NCBI RefSeq assembly: GCF_964340395.1
Contig: NC_135553.1
Span: 15,401,501-15,465,500 of the forward strand
Reading direction: 5' to 3'
Source of the DNA: Glandiceps talaboti
Taxonomy: Eukaryota > Hemichordata > Enteropneusta > Spengelidae
DNA: 64,000 nt
Position 1 is the stretch's first letter, and every line of letters starts with the position of its first letter. Below are positions 51,901-64,000 of this stretch, in pieces. The position numbers and the translations under genes were made by a program. The notes under the pieces were generated by a model, which saw only the letters and a list, made by a program, of their open reading frames with translations, had not been told where the DNA came from and searched no databases.

Positions 51901-53571
51901 TCTACAGGATAATATAGGTAAATTGTCACAACATTACCTTTTTGCATGTAAAATATGTTTAAGGTCGGCGGCTCAAACAAGGTTGGTAGACTTATTGGAA
52001 ATACATATTTGGCCTAATTAAACATCAGGCCAATTGCAATTATACAGACATGTACATGGTAAAAATGACAAATTGACAGGGTAGCTATTTCCAGAAATAA
52101 ACCTTTTAAATGGTTATCCTATTTATCTAGTTACACATAATGATTTATTTTTGTTGTCAATTAATGATTCCATAAATTCAATAAAGAGTAATGTACTGCA
52201 TACTTATTTCGCCATGCTGTCAGGCTTTATTTATAGTTTCTCGGGATTTATAGAATTTTGAACAGAGGATTCTAGATATACACCGATTTGATAAGTCCTT
52301 GGACGCGAGAAGAATTATGTAAGTCCCACTTTGCGTTTTTACACTTATTTGATGAAGACTGTGCCATGAATTCTTCCATTTGATAGTCTGGACAGGATAC
52401 GTACAAGATAACGTAATGTTTTACTCGGATTATGATCCACGGTAAATGAGTACAGAAACGGTTGCAATCATCGAAAAGGTTTTGCTCCTCGGTGAGCTTT
52501 TTCAAGAAGTGTATTTCCAATTTGATGTCCCAGTAAAATACTAAAGAACGCAAGGTGTACGAAGCAAAAAAGCACATAAATTGTAATAGAAACTTTAATG
52601 ATATAGAAACAAGTACACTAAGTCTTACTATAGTAAAAGTAATTGTGTAAAAATAGTACAATAGTATCTCATAAAAATTGGCATTACATGGTAACTTTAT
52701 CTCTCAGATTCAGACCATGGATGGTTAAAAGTTGAACTATCCCACACTTTCAGTCTCCCGTCTTGGTTTGTACCATTGGCGGAAAAGCTACGTTCTGTAG
52801 TCTTGGTTTGTAACACTGGCGGGAAAGGCATCAAGTCGGATCTACTACACTTCCTCAATCATGTGGCCAACATAGTGAAAATGTTGTGTTAATGTGTATT
52901 ATGGTGACGTTTTGATACATTTCCTGCTAAATGCTCATTGTAATAGGTTCGTTTTTGTAGAATACTCTTAGCTAGCTGTATAGTCACATTTATCTGACGA
53001 TTGTTTGTTCACATTGAGACACAATAAAACTTTACTCCTGTCGATCTGTCCATTAAGGTACAGGCAAAATTTCCACGAAGATCAGAATTCTTCAATTCTC
53101 TCAAGATTTTAAAAGCTTGTTCCTGATCCTTTTGAAATAATAAAAGAAATTTTCGTGCTGCTATTGGGTTCTAAAATGATTAAATTGTTTGACCTCGATT
53201 TCAAAACTTTGTATGGTGACCCCAGATATTTGCTATTAATTTTAACTGAGAAAAGTTTGGAGTTTTCTTGAACAAAGTAACAGCAAGAGTTTATTGCTGA
53301 GGTGCCTTCTGCGTTTTACTTAACTTGAGTATAAATCACACAATCTAGACGTGATGTTTTCATGAGTTAAATTTCATATCTGTATGATCTTGACAGCAAT
53401 TTCTGACTACATCGAAGTAATCATCTCATACAATCTTTCAATTACTTTATCTAAATGTGATGCTAAGCTAAACGTTAATCCAGTTACTCGTAATGGTTCA
53501 ATGTTTTACTTTAACAAAATGCAATTCATCATATGAAACAGACAACGTCCAGGAATTGTCCTTATAATATT

Positions 53572-53574
<3 letters not shown>
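48979..53574 (-). other. Intron 1 of CACNG-like gene, left part
   Basis: About 4.6 kb of AT-rich intron. Frames include 49510..49725, 51204..51482 and a 129-codon minus-strand frame at 52272..52661. None has a recognisable domain or convincing splice borders in phase with the gene. Confidence 0.5.

Positions 53575-53651
<77 letters not shown>
53575..53651. repeat. (TA)n microsatellite
   Basis: A pure TA run of about 77 bases, abutting hairpin element H copy 1. Confidence 0.98.
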
Positions 53652-54719
<1,068 letters not shown>

Positions 54720-54874
54720 ATTAGTGCACCACCGTAACGTTCAAATGGACATTTTTTCGGACCTACTTTCTCGTGTTAATAGGTGTAGTGATACACAAAC
54801 GAGGGCACAATTTCCCTATCTTATGGAAATACATATTATAATATTGGGAAGGCAAAAAATATAAGTCTCTTTAG

Positions 54875-54925
<51 letters not shown>

Positions 54926-55110
54926 AAATTATTAAATATTACTATATTCCTTTTGTGCATGTTTTTTTGTTTATGCTTTTAGTAATGACAATTTTAAATC
55001 TTTTCATGAGTTTTTAGAAATTAAACTAATATTCGCAAAATAAAAAAATAAAATAATATGTCTCTTACGTTAGCTGTGTTAAATTTATTGAAATCTAGAT
55101 AGAAATGTGC
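54720..55110. repeat. Dispersed repeat family F, copy 2 (intron 1)
   Basis: Matches 46290..46490 through ACGTTCAAATGGAC, TTTTTCGGACCTA, TTATGGAAAT and GGGAAGGCAAAAAATATAA. It is interrupted after TCTTTAGTTG by a (GT)n run (54876..54924), and TGTTAAATTTATTGAAATC resumes the similarity near 55077. Confidence 0.6.
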
Positions 55111-56865
55111 ATTTATAGTGGCATTGATTGTTAAATAGTTATGTATAATAACAATATTGCACACCTGGAAGTGATACAAACATTAGTTTGTCAGGCGTTT
55201 ACTCTGGTGAATATATCTACACAAACCTCGTGATATTATAATGTGAAAGGGAACAACGGGAATGGGATGTAAACATCATGAGGAATTTCTTATGGCTCTT
55301 TCCATACAAGTGCGCATTGTGTGGCATATTGTTTCGAGATATGTGAAGCCCGAAAGAGATAATCGTACAATGTCACACTAGCTTAGTAAACGAACTTCAT
55401 TCGTTTTGCGGGGAGGGGGCCTGACGTCAATGCAACTGCTGAACTACATTTTCGCACTTGTAACAAGAATTTCGGAAACTTTCAATGATAACAGGTTCTG
55501 TATTTACCACTGCCATGTTGATTACAAGTTACTTCTCTTGTGATATGCAGTGCTGGGGTTTCCAGTAGTATTTTAACACGTTTACCATCATGTTTTTACA
55601 AGGCATCGATCGTAGTGGTGTGCCCGCCACAATATTCATCATGGTTTACATCGTATATAAACGTATCGATGTCGCGCTTGTGAACGTTCGTTTAGGGGGA
55701 GGTTTTGTTCTAAACGAACGAAGGTCGTTTAAATTTGTTTTTAACTTGCGCGACTTTGTGCGATCTTTGACATAACGCATCGCCCTAGTGTATAGCCGAC
55801 CTCTCCTTAACCAGATTTGCCATATTTTATAACTCGCGTAATATAATGAGGGGGGGGGGGGGGTTGTGAGAACAACTTTTCCGGGCCCCCTGAGCTTAAA
55901 AAGAAATGCAGTTGAGATAAAAAAAAAAAAATCAATTTCGCTTTTAATCCTTTAATGTTAATGTATGCTTTCTATATAATAACATCAAAAATAATTTTCT
56001 GGCACTGTTAACACAACTGATGTCAAAATGCAGGTTTCCATCAACATTTTAGTGTAGTCTAATAAAGTATGTCACTAATTAAATCGCCCATGCATTTATA
56101 TTGGGCCTGAACGCCAGGTTTAAGTTCTGTCTACGGACAAGTGATGGTAAAGTATAAACCTGTAAGTATGCTGGTGCAAACATGACCACCCCACGTCTAT
56201 CTACCCCACGCCCTAAATAGTATAAACTCATATTAACCCTTCCCCCTTTAAAGTTTCCCTTCTTTATCTATTAAACGATAGGTGAAAGATTTTAGATTAA
56301 ATTGTTCTATGCTATCACATTCTGGGGATGCTCTTAGGGAGACCGTGTGTGACGTGTAATACAAATCAAATATAACAAATCAAAATACTTGGCGGTTATA
56401 AGAGTTTCACTATGAAAGTGCACTACAACAACAACCACAGAAAATAATGACGTTTTATGGTATTTCGAATTCTTGTATTAACGAATTATCTTCAAATGTA
56501 ATGTTCCGATTATCAAATGATGGTTAGTTCCGGCGATTTATACGACATGAAATCACTATAAGGCCTAGAAATTTATTTGGTTCCGGTAACCCGACCCCAT
56601 CTAGTTTTTCACGCCAACCCTAAACCTTTTCTTACGTATTCGAGAAAAAAATTAATACAACTGCGAAAATTGGGATGCCTCGCAAGAAATAGTGGATGCG
56701 GAAACTGATAGCAACTTAAAAAGACAGTATAAAACTGTTCTTCCAATCTGTAATGGCTGTACATCTGATGAGAAGAAACCAATAACACAGAGACCATACG
56801 GAAAATAATGGAAAACATAACTAACTAAACTAGATACTTTTAGTTAGGCCTAACCTTTATTAACA
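55111..56865 (-). other. Intron 1 of CACNG-like gene, right part
   Basis: AT-rich, with a run of about 13 G at 55851..55863 and poly-A. The 61-codon plus-strand frame at 55590..55775 and the 69-codon minus-strand frame at 56609..56818 have no recognisable content. Confidence 0.45.
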
Positions 56866-57033
56866 TGAAGGAGTCAGAGACCGTCAATACAATAAAGTTA
56901 CAACTTACTAGTATTGCAAATGATGAATTGAACACTATCTCCAATATTCTAACGCATTCATTTGAATTGCTACCTCCGGATCCTGCGAATATTGTCAGTT
57001 TGTACAGACATTGTGGAATAAACTGCAACTTAC

Positions 57034-57226
57034 CGGACAAAGGGCACACTTTCCATAGTCCAGCATGTGTGGGAATAATCCTTACAGACGTACCGTTACT
57101 CGTTTCGCATTGTTCAATCGAATAAATCCAATGGTCTGTTATAATACCGGTCCCCATAAAACACAGACATGCTAAATAAACGACACTGGTTGTCAAAGAT
57201 AATGCACGTTCGTTACAGATAGGCAT
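57034..57226 (-). CDS. CACNG/TARP-like gene, exon 1 (start, TM1, GLW..C)
   Basis: 64 codons plus one base. The ATG has A at -3. Residues 9-30 make the first membrane span (LSLTTSVVYL then ACLCFMGTGI). TDHWIY follows (30-35), then an extracellular stretch with an N-glycosylation sequon at Asn44 (NGT), then HAGLWKVC (54-61). TDHW/TDYW and GLW..C are hallmarks of calcium-channel gamma subunits/TARPs within the PMP22/claudin superfamily. The exon ends TTG TCC G before GTAAGT. Joined to 47918..48001, 45627..45767 and 44481..44803 it gives 741 bases, 246 residues plus stop, with every junction in phase. Likely role: auxiliary subunit of voltage-gated calcium channels or glutamate receptors in the plasma membrane. 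Which subtype cannot be decided by eye. Confidence 0.92.
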
Positions 57227-57304
57227 GGTCGTTTTGATAGAACATCACACGGTTGCAATACAGCGGAACTGTGTAGTATATTAATTCCAGGCTACACGTA
57301 CGTA

Positions 57305-57345
57305 GACACCTGCCAGGAGAATGGACGCCAAGCTTATATACAGCA
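57305..57345 (-). promoter_or_regulatory. Candidate TATA core promoter of CACNG-like gene
   Basis: On the minus strand TATATAAG lies at 57340..57333, about 107 bases upstream of the ATG. An initiator-like CCATTCT is roughly 20 bases further downstream. This would give a 5' untranslated region of about 90 bases with no upstream intron required. Assigned from motif and spacing only. Confidence 0.35.
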
Positions 57346-58146
57346 AGTAACTCGTCGTCCCTACAGAAGAAGATAGGTGATGGTTTCATTTGGAATGTCA
57401 AATGTATATTCAATTACCCACTCGCTACCTGTCTCAGTTAACCGTCACATGTTTTTTGAATGCTACTCAACCCGAACTTGTCGACCTTATGAAGATTCTC
57501 ACACGACTTACTATCTTATCTTAAAGCTTCCAAAATAACTTCATGAATTGAATGTTTGGCTGTATTGCAGGAATTACTGGGACGTCGTGTATAAAGTAAT
57601 TGTTGCTCCAAACACAAAAGCGATAAAGAAAGATAGCAAATTGTTTGAGAACTTGGGAATTTTACCTTCCACTATTAAGATAACGAGACAACATAATTTA
57701 ACTGTTTGCATTCAAAGAAGCACACATTCTAGTATGGTACTAGTTGTAACAGTCTCCTGAGTAGAGTTGTACTATGTATCTATCTATGTCGACGACATGA
57801 GATTACCATACGTATTCTAGGTAGGATTATCGGGGAAATGCCAAAGAAATTAAAACTAATTTTGCATCTGTCGTATTACATCTGTTCAGTTGCAATTGAG
57901 TTAGCTGGGGATGGCTATGTCCCATAAGGAGTACACAGATGTAATGCAGGCAATTTGGCGTGCATATTATATACGAGCTATGGGACGACACACCGACAAT
58001 GATTTCAGCCTTGACGAACAAAACCGACAATTTCCCCCTTCGTCCTTACGGTTCGATATTACCGTAGTTGTCCCCTGAAAGTCATTAGTGCGGACTTATC
58101 TTGGTAGAATATCGCACCACGAAACGTTCTCAATTACAAAAATCGA
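57346..58146. other. Upstream intergenic sequence
   Basis: A 70-codon plus-strand frame (57548..57760) and a 67-codon minus-strand frame (57827..58030) are present without recognisable domains. The last 100 bases may belong to the broken reading frame described next. Confidence 0.35.
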
Positions 58147-59180
58147 ATGGACAAACCTATTACTCCAAGCGAGGACCTATTAAAAAACCTCCGGAGAGAC
58201 CGACTGAACCCGAGTAATTTATAAGCCTATAATGAATACTATGAAGGTCGGTGTTGTCAAAACACCATTCAAGCCTTCGCCTTTATTTGTGTTGCAATGG
58301 AAATGATCGCGAGGTTGATAACTGAATTACTCATTAGAGTCGAACTATGATCAAAACAACCGTACATAAAAGTTTTGGCGAAGGTGTACAAGGATATAAT
58401 GAGATATGCGTTTAGAATTGCATTCAAGTTGCTAATATTTATATATGGACGTCTTGATCAGTTTGAACGAAATATATATGCTACTCCTTAAAGTCAAATA
58501 TTTCTATAAATGTGAGAAGGGGAGTTTGCATGTAATCGCATGCGCGTAGAGCTATATAAGCTTACCCATTAACAGATGGCATTATATTAGTTTTGCAGAA
58601 AAGTCGAGCAATTTCCTTCGGCTTTGTGTCTCGTTTATTGATCGTCTCCTGGATACCTTGCACACATCAACAGTAAATCGTCGTGTAGTCAAATGTATAT
58701 GCTACGTGGACGAATGCACAAATGAAGAATCGATTTACATTGTCAGCTTACCTGAATATGTTGTGGAGAAAGTTGATGGGTTCGTCAAAACACGTGGAGC
58801 TAGGATAGCAGGAACGTCGATCCCATGAACATGATCAAGTGCTTGTGCGATTTCTACGATACCTCGACGCGTTACATTGCGCCGTTGTCAATATAGCCCC
58901 AAGGGAATCCACATCTGGTTGGTGATGTCATCCTGTTGGATGACGTAAAGATAGCACTTAGAGATACCGGTACTCAAATTACTATCTATCTCAACAGCGA
59001 TTCTTTATCAAGTGGCTACAAGACAAACTGATGACCCTCGGTAATGAAATTATACGTTGGCGAAAGAACGTACGTCGACAAATGAATAACTTCTTCCAAT
59101 TCTCTATATTGATATATTGCAGGTTTTCATCACTCGTCTACAATATTTGCTTAAAGGTGGATAATAAGCTTATAATGTCT
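58147..59180 (+). pseudogene. Patchwork of broken plus-strand reading frames, unidentified
   Basis: Long open stretches follow one another on the plus strand with few stops. 58147..58491 starts with an ATG and holds 114 codons with only two internal stops. 58550..58827 has 92 codons with no stop in the next frame. 58816..59027 returns to the first frame with one stop. About 58956..59179 is open in the third frame. Peptide pieces look protein-like (FAFICVAMEMIARLITELL; VVKCICYVDECTNEESIY; GDVILLDDVKIALRDTG). I do not recognise the family. This could be a decayed host, transposon or viral gene, or chance in a slightly less AT-rich region. Confidence 0.3.
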
Positions 59181-59559
59181 TAAACCAGGTCTTTATTTGT
59201 CATCAAAATTTATTACTTTGTACTTTCAGCACAGTTGAATCTGAAAACGTAAGTTCCAGTTGAACTGCTTTTATTTCTTTACCATGATAACATTGTCCGT
59301 AAATATTCCCGTCTGTCATATATATCAAGAAAAGTAGCTGCTGCAGAGACGGACACATTTGACGGTATTTAAGGAGCAAGAAAATACAGACATTTTAAAA
59401 CAAGAGATGGAAATATGGATAACAGCTGCGGATAGATCGACGCATTTCACGTATTTATTCATGTGAGCATGTAGCCAAGCATGCACTGTGTCCAAAATAT
59501 TGTGATTTTTTTTTCAAGTCTATTTGTGAATGTGCGCATGTGCAGACTATGTAAATTGT
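59181..59559. other. Non-coding, nothing recognised
   Basis: AT-rich spacer between the broken frames and the 51-bp minisatellite. Confidence 0.4.
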
Positions 59560-59658
59560 TGAAGTTGAATTTTTTAGTATGTGTAAGTATGTGTAGTTTT
59601 GTATGCGTAAGTCTAATGTAGTTTTGTAAGTGCCAGGTATGTGTATACTCTATGTGCA

Positions 59659-59701
<43 letters not shown>

Positions 59702-60060
59702 TTTGTAGGTATAAGTATCATGTGTAGTTCTGTATTTGCCAGGTATGTGTATTTTGTATGTGTAAGTATCATGTGTAGTTCTGTATGTGCCAGGTATATG
59801 TCTTTTGCATGTGTAAGTATCGCGTGTAGTTTTGTATGTGCCAGGTATATGTCTTTTGTATGTGTAAGTATCATGTGTAGTTCTGTATGTGCCAGGTATG
59901 TGTATTTTGTATATGTAAGTATCATGTGTAGTTTTGTATACGCTAGGTATGTGCATTTTTGTATTGTGCAACCTATGTGTAATTTTGTATGTGTAAGTAT
60001 GTGTATTTTTGCATGTACCAGGTATGTGTATTTCTGTATGCACCTGGTATACATAATTTT
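59560..60060. repeat. 51-bp minisatellite open on both strands
   Basis: Units of about 51 bases contain GTATGTGTATTTTGTATGTG, TAAGTATCATGTGTAGTTCT and GTATGTGCCAG, with a short (GTATGT)n run inside. Since 51 is 17 codons, frames stay open on both strands: minus 263 codons (repeat peptide IPGTYRTTHDTYTYK), minus 149 codons in another frame, and plus 212 codons (repeat peptide ARYVYFVCVSIMCSSVC). No splice, promoter or family evidence supports translation. Unit order is intact for about seven copies, then decays to the right. Confidence 0.85.
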
Positions 60061-60570
60061 CATGTTTATTCCCTCCCTCGTAATAACATTGTTTGCCATT
60101 GAACGTCAAACCTTGCCTTACGTATATTCTATTATTGCAATAAACAAGCCTTGGGGTACAACTTTTATTGTACGTGATAAACCAAATGCTGATTTTGTTT
60201 TCAAAAACAAGGCATCGTGTAATACTAATCCATGCACGCAAACAACTCATAAATTAGGTTTATCATAATGATTCTACAATATATACTTTTCTATAGCTTG
60301 ATATACGTGTAGTGTCTGTTGCAATGCAGTATTTTAACTGTTCTAGCGATTTTGATCCCAAAAGAGTGAGCATGCATGTATGACGTCACCGTTGGCATGG
60401 TATGATTAATTGTAAATCTATATAACGACTTCAGAATGGAGACGGCAGGTGCTTGGACTTTTTAATAGCGTCAAATATCTTATAGTGTTTACATTGGATA
60501 CTGTAATAATGTAGACATACATGCGAATTATCCTTTATGATTTCAAAACAGGACAACAACAATTTAGTCG

Positions 60571-60571
<1 letters not shown>
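60061..60571. other. Non-coding, nothing recognised
   Basis: Non-repetitive ends of the open frames of the minisatellite, then AT-rich sequence. Confidence 0.4.

Positions 60572-60659
<88 letters not shown>
60572..60659. repeat. (TA)n microsatellite
   Basis: A pure TA run on the left of element H copy 2. Confidence 0.98.
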
Positions 60660-60664
<5 letters not shown>

Positions 60665-60880
60665 TTAATCCAGGGTATAAGGATGTTATGAGTCGTTACT
60701 CCGATTCTCATTCTTCTTCTGCGATCATCAGCCACGCCTGATGATCGCTGAAGAAGCGTGAAACTCCAAGTAACGACTCATAACATCTATATTCCTTGGA
60801 TTATATCTGTAATACTCTGTTACTAATATTACATTGAGCACTGTTCTCTCCATCGAGACACATATGAATATGTATGTACT
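60665..60880. mobile_element. Hairpin element H, copy 2, with long inverted repeat
   Basis: A perfect 18-base inverted repeat, ATGTTATGAGTCGTTACT (60683..60700) and AGTAACGACTCATAACAT (60769..60786), encloses a second one, GCGATCATCAG (60721..60731) and CTGATGATCGC (60738..60748). The right arm, the stretch to about 60850 and the end motif ATTGAGCACTG.TCTC..CATCGAGACAC match copy 1 at 53652..53787. A CA run follows (60887..60938). The arm contains CTGATGA, GAAA and GTA in the order and spacing of a hammerhead ribozyme core. Confidence 0.75.
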
Positions 60881-60884
60881 CAAT

Positions 60885-60886
<2 letters not shown>

Positions 60887-60938
<52 letters not shown>
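60887..60938. repeat. (CA)n microsatellite
   Basis: A CA run of about 26 units on the right of element H copy 2. Confidence 0.98.
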
Positions 60939-60941
<3 letters not shown>

Positions 60942-61787
60942 TATGCATAATCTCGGAAGGTATGTAGGAATCTTGATGCAGCAGAACAATTGGACTGTCA
61001 CAGAACACAACAGCACAGAACAAAACGGAGTAGCTAAGAAATAACCGAACATGGAGTTTTATAGCAGTATAAGAATGAACAGAAGTGTATTGATTGAAAT
61101 AAATAGGAAAAACTTGGAAAAACTAACCTTGAAATGTTTCGTAAGCTTAAGAGACATTTGTCCGTATAATTCTGAGGATCTTCTATAACATTCTTTTTGA
61201 ATGGAGAGGTTAGATGAACGACACAATTACAGACGCTAAATTCTATTTTCTCGAGCATTTAAAAACAAATATTGAATTCCGTATAGCGCATATGGAGAGG
61301 ATTGTTAATGGATCGTCTGCTTTCTCCGCTCTGTTGAATATTTTAACTGATGAGCCATTTGTAAACAGATACACAGGTGGAATTACTAGTAAGGGTAAAG
61401 AACACTTAGAAAGCACAGTCATGGCAGCCTGAACTTTATCCTCAAAGTGTATAGTTTCCAACATGTATACTCGAGCCAAGAGTTTATAGCTGCATGCATG
61501 CTCATCAGCTGTTACTGAACACTGGGCGGTCTGGATATAGACTTGGCAAAATTGCGATTACCATTTCTTGAATTCCCAAAGACACATAGGTCGCGCAAAA
61601 AAGTAACTGTTTTAAAATTGCACCTGGGAATAAAGTTTGGTTGTTTTTGTTTTTACTACTTGTGGATGTTCCTGTCACCACAGCATAGGAAGAAAGAGAC
61701 ACTGATTGATTGTGTCACCATACCTTGTTTTAATTCTAATTTAAAAACCAACATCATACTAAAACAATATAACATACTTTTAGAACA
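60939..61787. other. Non-coding, two unassigned frames
   Basis: Overlapping 72- and 78-codon frames at 61214..61479 and a plus-strand frame at 61543..61902 have plausible amino-acid composition. They have no recognised domain or clear splice borders, so I do not call them genes. Confidence 0.35.
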
Positions 61788-61876
61788 TACATACACACAT
61801 ACATACATACATACATACATACATACATACACACATGCATATACGCGTCATATATACACAAGTACACACACATGCA
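61788..61876. repeat. (CATA)n/(CA) microsatellite
   Basis: CATA units with CACA and CATG variants. Confidence 0.94.
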
Positions 61877-64000
61877 TATATCCGCTTAAGAAATGTTTAT
61901 AACATCTAACAAATACGATTAATAGCATATAATTGAGGAAAACCCTTACTACGTATGTTTCGCGAATAAAATAGAAAGAAGAACTAATAAAGAACATGAC
62001 AGACACATACAAACAGATGCAGGTATGTACAAATAGTCTTAGGTTTTTTTTTTAATTCGTCAACTATTAAATGCATTAACATGATAAATGATAAAGACAT
62101 GGCCAAAAGAAAATTCTTCATCTATGTCATGAGCTGACTTCAATGTGCATGTGAGATAGAAAAATTGAAGTGAAGTCCTAAACAAGAAGAGTTACTCCTA
62201 AAAATCATTTGTAAATACGTCAAACCAAATATGAAATTTAAGCCATTAGCACACGTATCCTCTTCCCACCCCACCCCCACATGCTACAAACTCGCGTTTC
62301 AACTTTTCTGGTTGCTTTAAGCCCAATTTCACGTAAATGCTGGAACTGAAACAGTTGAATACTCCAAAAATAATTACATCGCCTCACAATCGACGATAGA
62401 ATAGTGTTGGCATTATTCTCCTTAACGCTTAAATGTTTACAATTCCATGTTCTGAATGTTTACCTTTTCTAAAAATCACATTCGATATGTCCATTTGAGT
62501 TGTGTGCGTAGCATGATCACGAGGCAATAACGTGCTCGTAGTACAAGGACAGCTCGCTTTACGGAACAAACACACCTATGGGAAATGTCAAAAAAGTTAG
62601 TCGTTTAAACACCCATGGCACAACGCTACGAACGAAACGAAATGTCTATTGGTTCTGGGTGGGTCTCCTTAAAATATATGAGTGAACTACCGAATAATGA
62701 ATCGATAAATGTACATTACAATAAACAAATAATACGTTAGACTTGTCCTATGTTTTGTCCTGCTCAAACGATTATTGATGGCATTGTGCAAAGCCGATAA
62801 ACTATCGTACAAAATTCACTTTTACACCTTACATCCATTATATGTGGGATTACATGAAAAGATGCTATCTAGTCCATTTCCACGAAATGATGTTATCTAC
62901 ATCTAATCTGCATTCCAAGGAAGATTGATATGAGCACACTTTCTGCTGTTATGAATACTATCAATGTGTGTGTACTATTACATCATTAAAAATGCATGAG
63001 CATATCAGTTACAGAATTGCGATTGTGACCATTGATAATTTTATATCGAAACGTCAGGGAACATCTAGGTAAACGTATATCAAATTCAAGGGTAGGCAAA
63101 GTATGAAATCATCATATATATTTCACCATTTTCCTTTGAGTTTTGTGGTGTCGTTATTTTTGTGTTGGAAAGTACATACAGGTAGGCGACTATGCAGTCA
63201 TCGGCATGTGTAAAGTATTATAATGATCTCAATGGATGATTTAATCTACTCATCACAGGTAATTCAATTCGACAGGTTCAATGTATTCTTTGTGGCGGTC
63301 TAAGTGAGGTAATGGCAAGTTAGGAGACACGACTGTAAATAGTATGGCGACAGAATTATTATAACATATATAGATATGATCGATCACTAGTAGTCTTACC
63401 AGATATGCCGAGAAATTCTGTGACGGAAGTGAAATTTACATAATGGTTTGATTTTAATAGTCCTACCTCGGAAAGCAGCAATATCAAGGATAGAATTAAA
63501 TCTAACAAGTCTTCGTCGAAAATATGTATTCTCAATTAATATTGTGACTAATGTATGGGATTTTGTATTAATTTGACGCAGAAGGTACAGGTCTGGATCA
63601 AATATAAAGATACTAGCAAAAAGGCCATACCTGTTAACATATGGACAGATACGTCAAGTGTCTGTGTCTTTAAAATTGTTATACAAATATGGCCAACATT
63701 AAGTAAAACGTGATCTAATCAGCAACTTGATTTATAAATGTGTGTTTGGACCTTGTTTACTAAGTACCTGTGCACAAGATTTAACGGAAATTGGCCACAC
63801 ATAAATACCACAAAGTGCATGTGCTATACCCTGAATGTCAAGGACAGATCAGAGTCTTACATGTAAGCTTCCACCTGGTAATGTGGGTGGTAGACACTTG
63901 AATGGAGTCTCTATGTATTATAACTTTGAGTTATGCAGTAATTACTGATTGTTTTCAACAAATATGGTCAACATGTTGAGTGTTTACATTATGAGAAATG
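61877..64000. other. Non-coding, nothing recognised
   Basis: About 2.1 kb of AT-rich sequence to the right edge, with no exon, RNA gene or repeat family recognised. Confidence 0.4.

Noticed and set aside
52272-52661. 129-codon minus-strand frame in intron 1
   Set aside because: The composition looks protein-like, but no domain, no in-phase splice sites and no second copy were seen. About this many long frames are expected by chance.
59459-60250. 263-codon minus-strand frame as a repetitive protein gene
   Set aside because: It is explained by a 51-bp minisatellite with a period divisible by three. The plus strand is equally open, and no start or splice context or family match was seen.
61214-61479. 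Overlapping 72- and 78-codon frames
   Set aside because: Both strands are open over the same bases with no splice sites or recognised domain. Most likely chance.

Overview
The window is eukaryotic nuclear DNA, AT-rich and very gene-poor. It is packed with microsatellites, foldback elements and a tRNA-derived SINE. The only coding sequence I can defend has introns with GT/AG borders, so this is an animal genome. The mix of four-membrane-span claudin-fold channel-subunit genes, a SINE with a Deu-like core and long tetranucleotide arrays suggests a marine invertebrate bilaterian. I cannot name the species.

Genes. Two genes of the PMP22/claudin superfamily, voltage-gated calcium-channel gamma subunit / TARP type (CACNG, stargazin family), lie head to tail on the minus strand. 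The right-hand gene (44481..57226) can be assembled in full. Its exons of 193, 84, 141 and 323 coding bases join in perfect phase into a 246-residue protein with four membrane spans and the GLW..C signature. A further 75-base, phase-neutral exon candidate (48302..48376) with good splice sites lies in intron 1 and would add 25 residues to the first extracellular loop. The left-hand gene shows only its first exon (23290..23497). Its other exons are either beyond the left edge or were not recognised. Such clusters are known for vertebrate CACNG genes.

Layout. 1-23 kb is repeat-rich non-coding sequence: a SINE, dispersed repeats, minisatellites of 75 and 36 bp, and compound tetranucleotide arrays. 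Part of it should be intron 1 of the left gene. 23.3-23.5 kb is exon 1 of that gene. 23.5-44 kb is intergenic, with several foldback (MITE-like) elements at 30.3-31.9 kb and 34.5-34.9 kb and a roughly 140-bp degenerate tandem repeat at 28.7-29.6 kb. 44-57.3 kb is the complete CACNG-like gene with its large introns. 57.3-64 kb is upstream sequence. It contains a patchwork of plus-strand open reading frames broken by stops and frameshifts (58.1-59.2 kb, unidentified), a 51-bp minisatellite open on both strands, and a hairpin element flanked by microsatellites.

Most long reading frames in the window are translations of simple repeats and are not genes. No rRNA gene, functional tRNA gene or CRISPR array was seen. 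All statements come from reading the sequence by eye. No alignment or database search was run.
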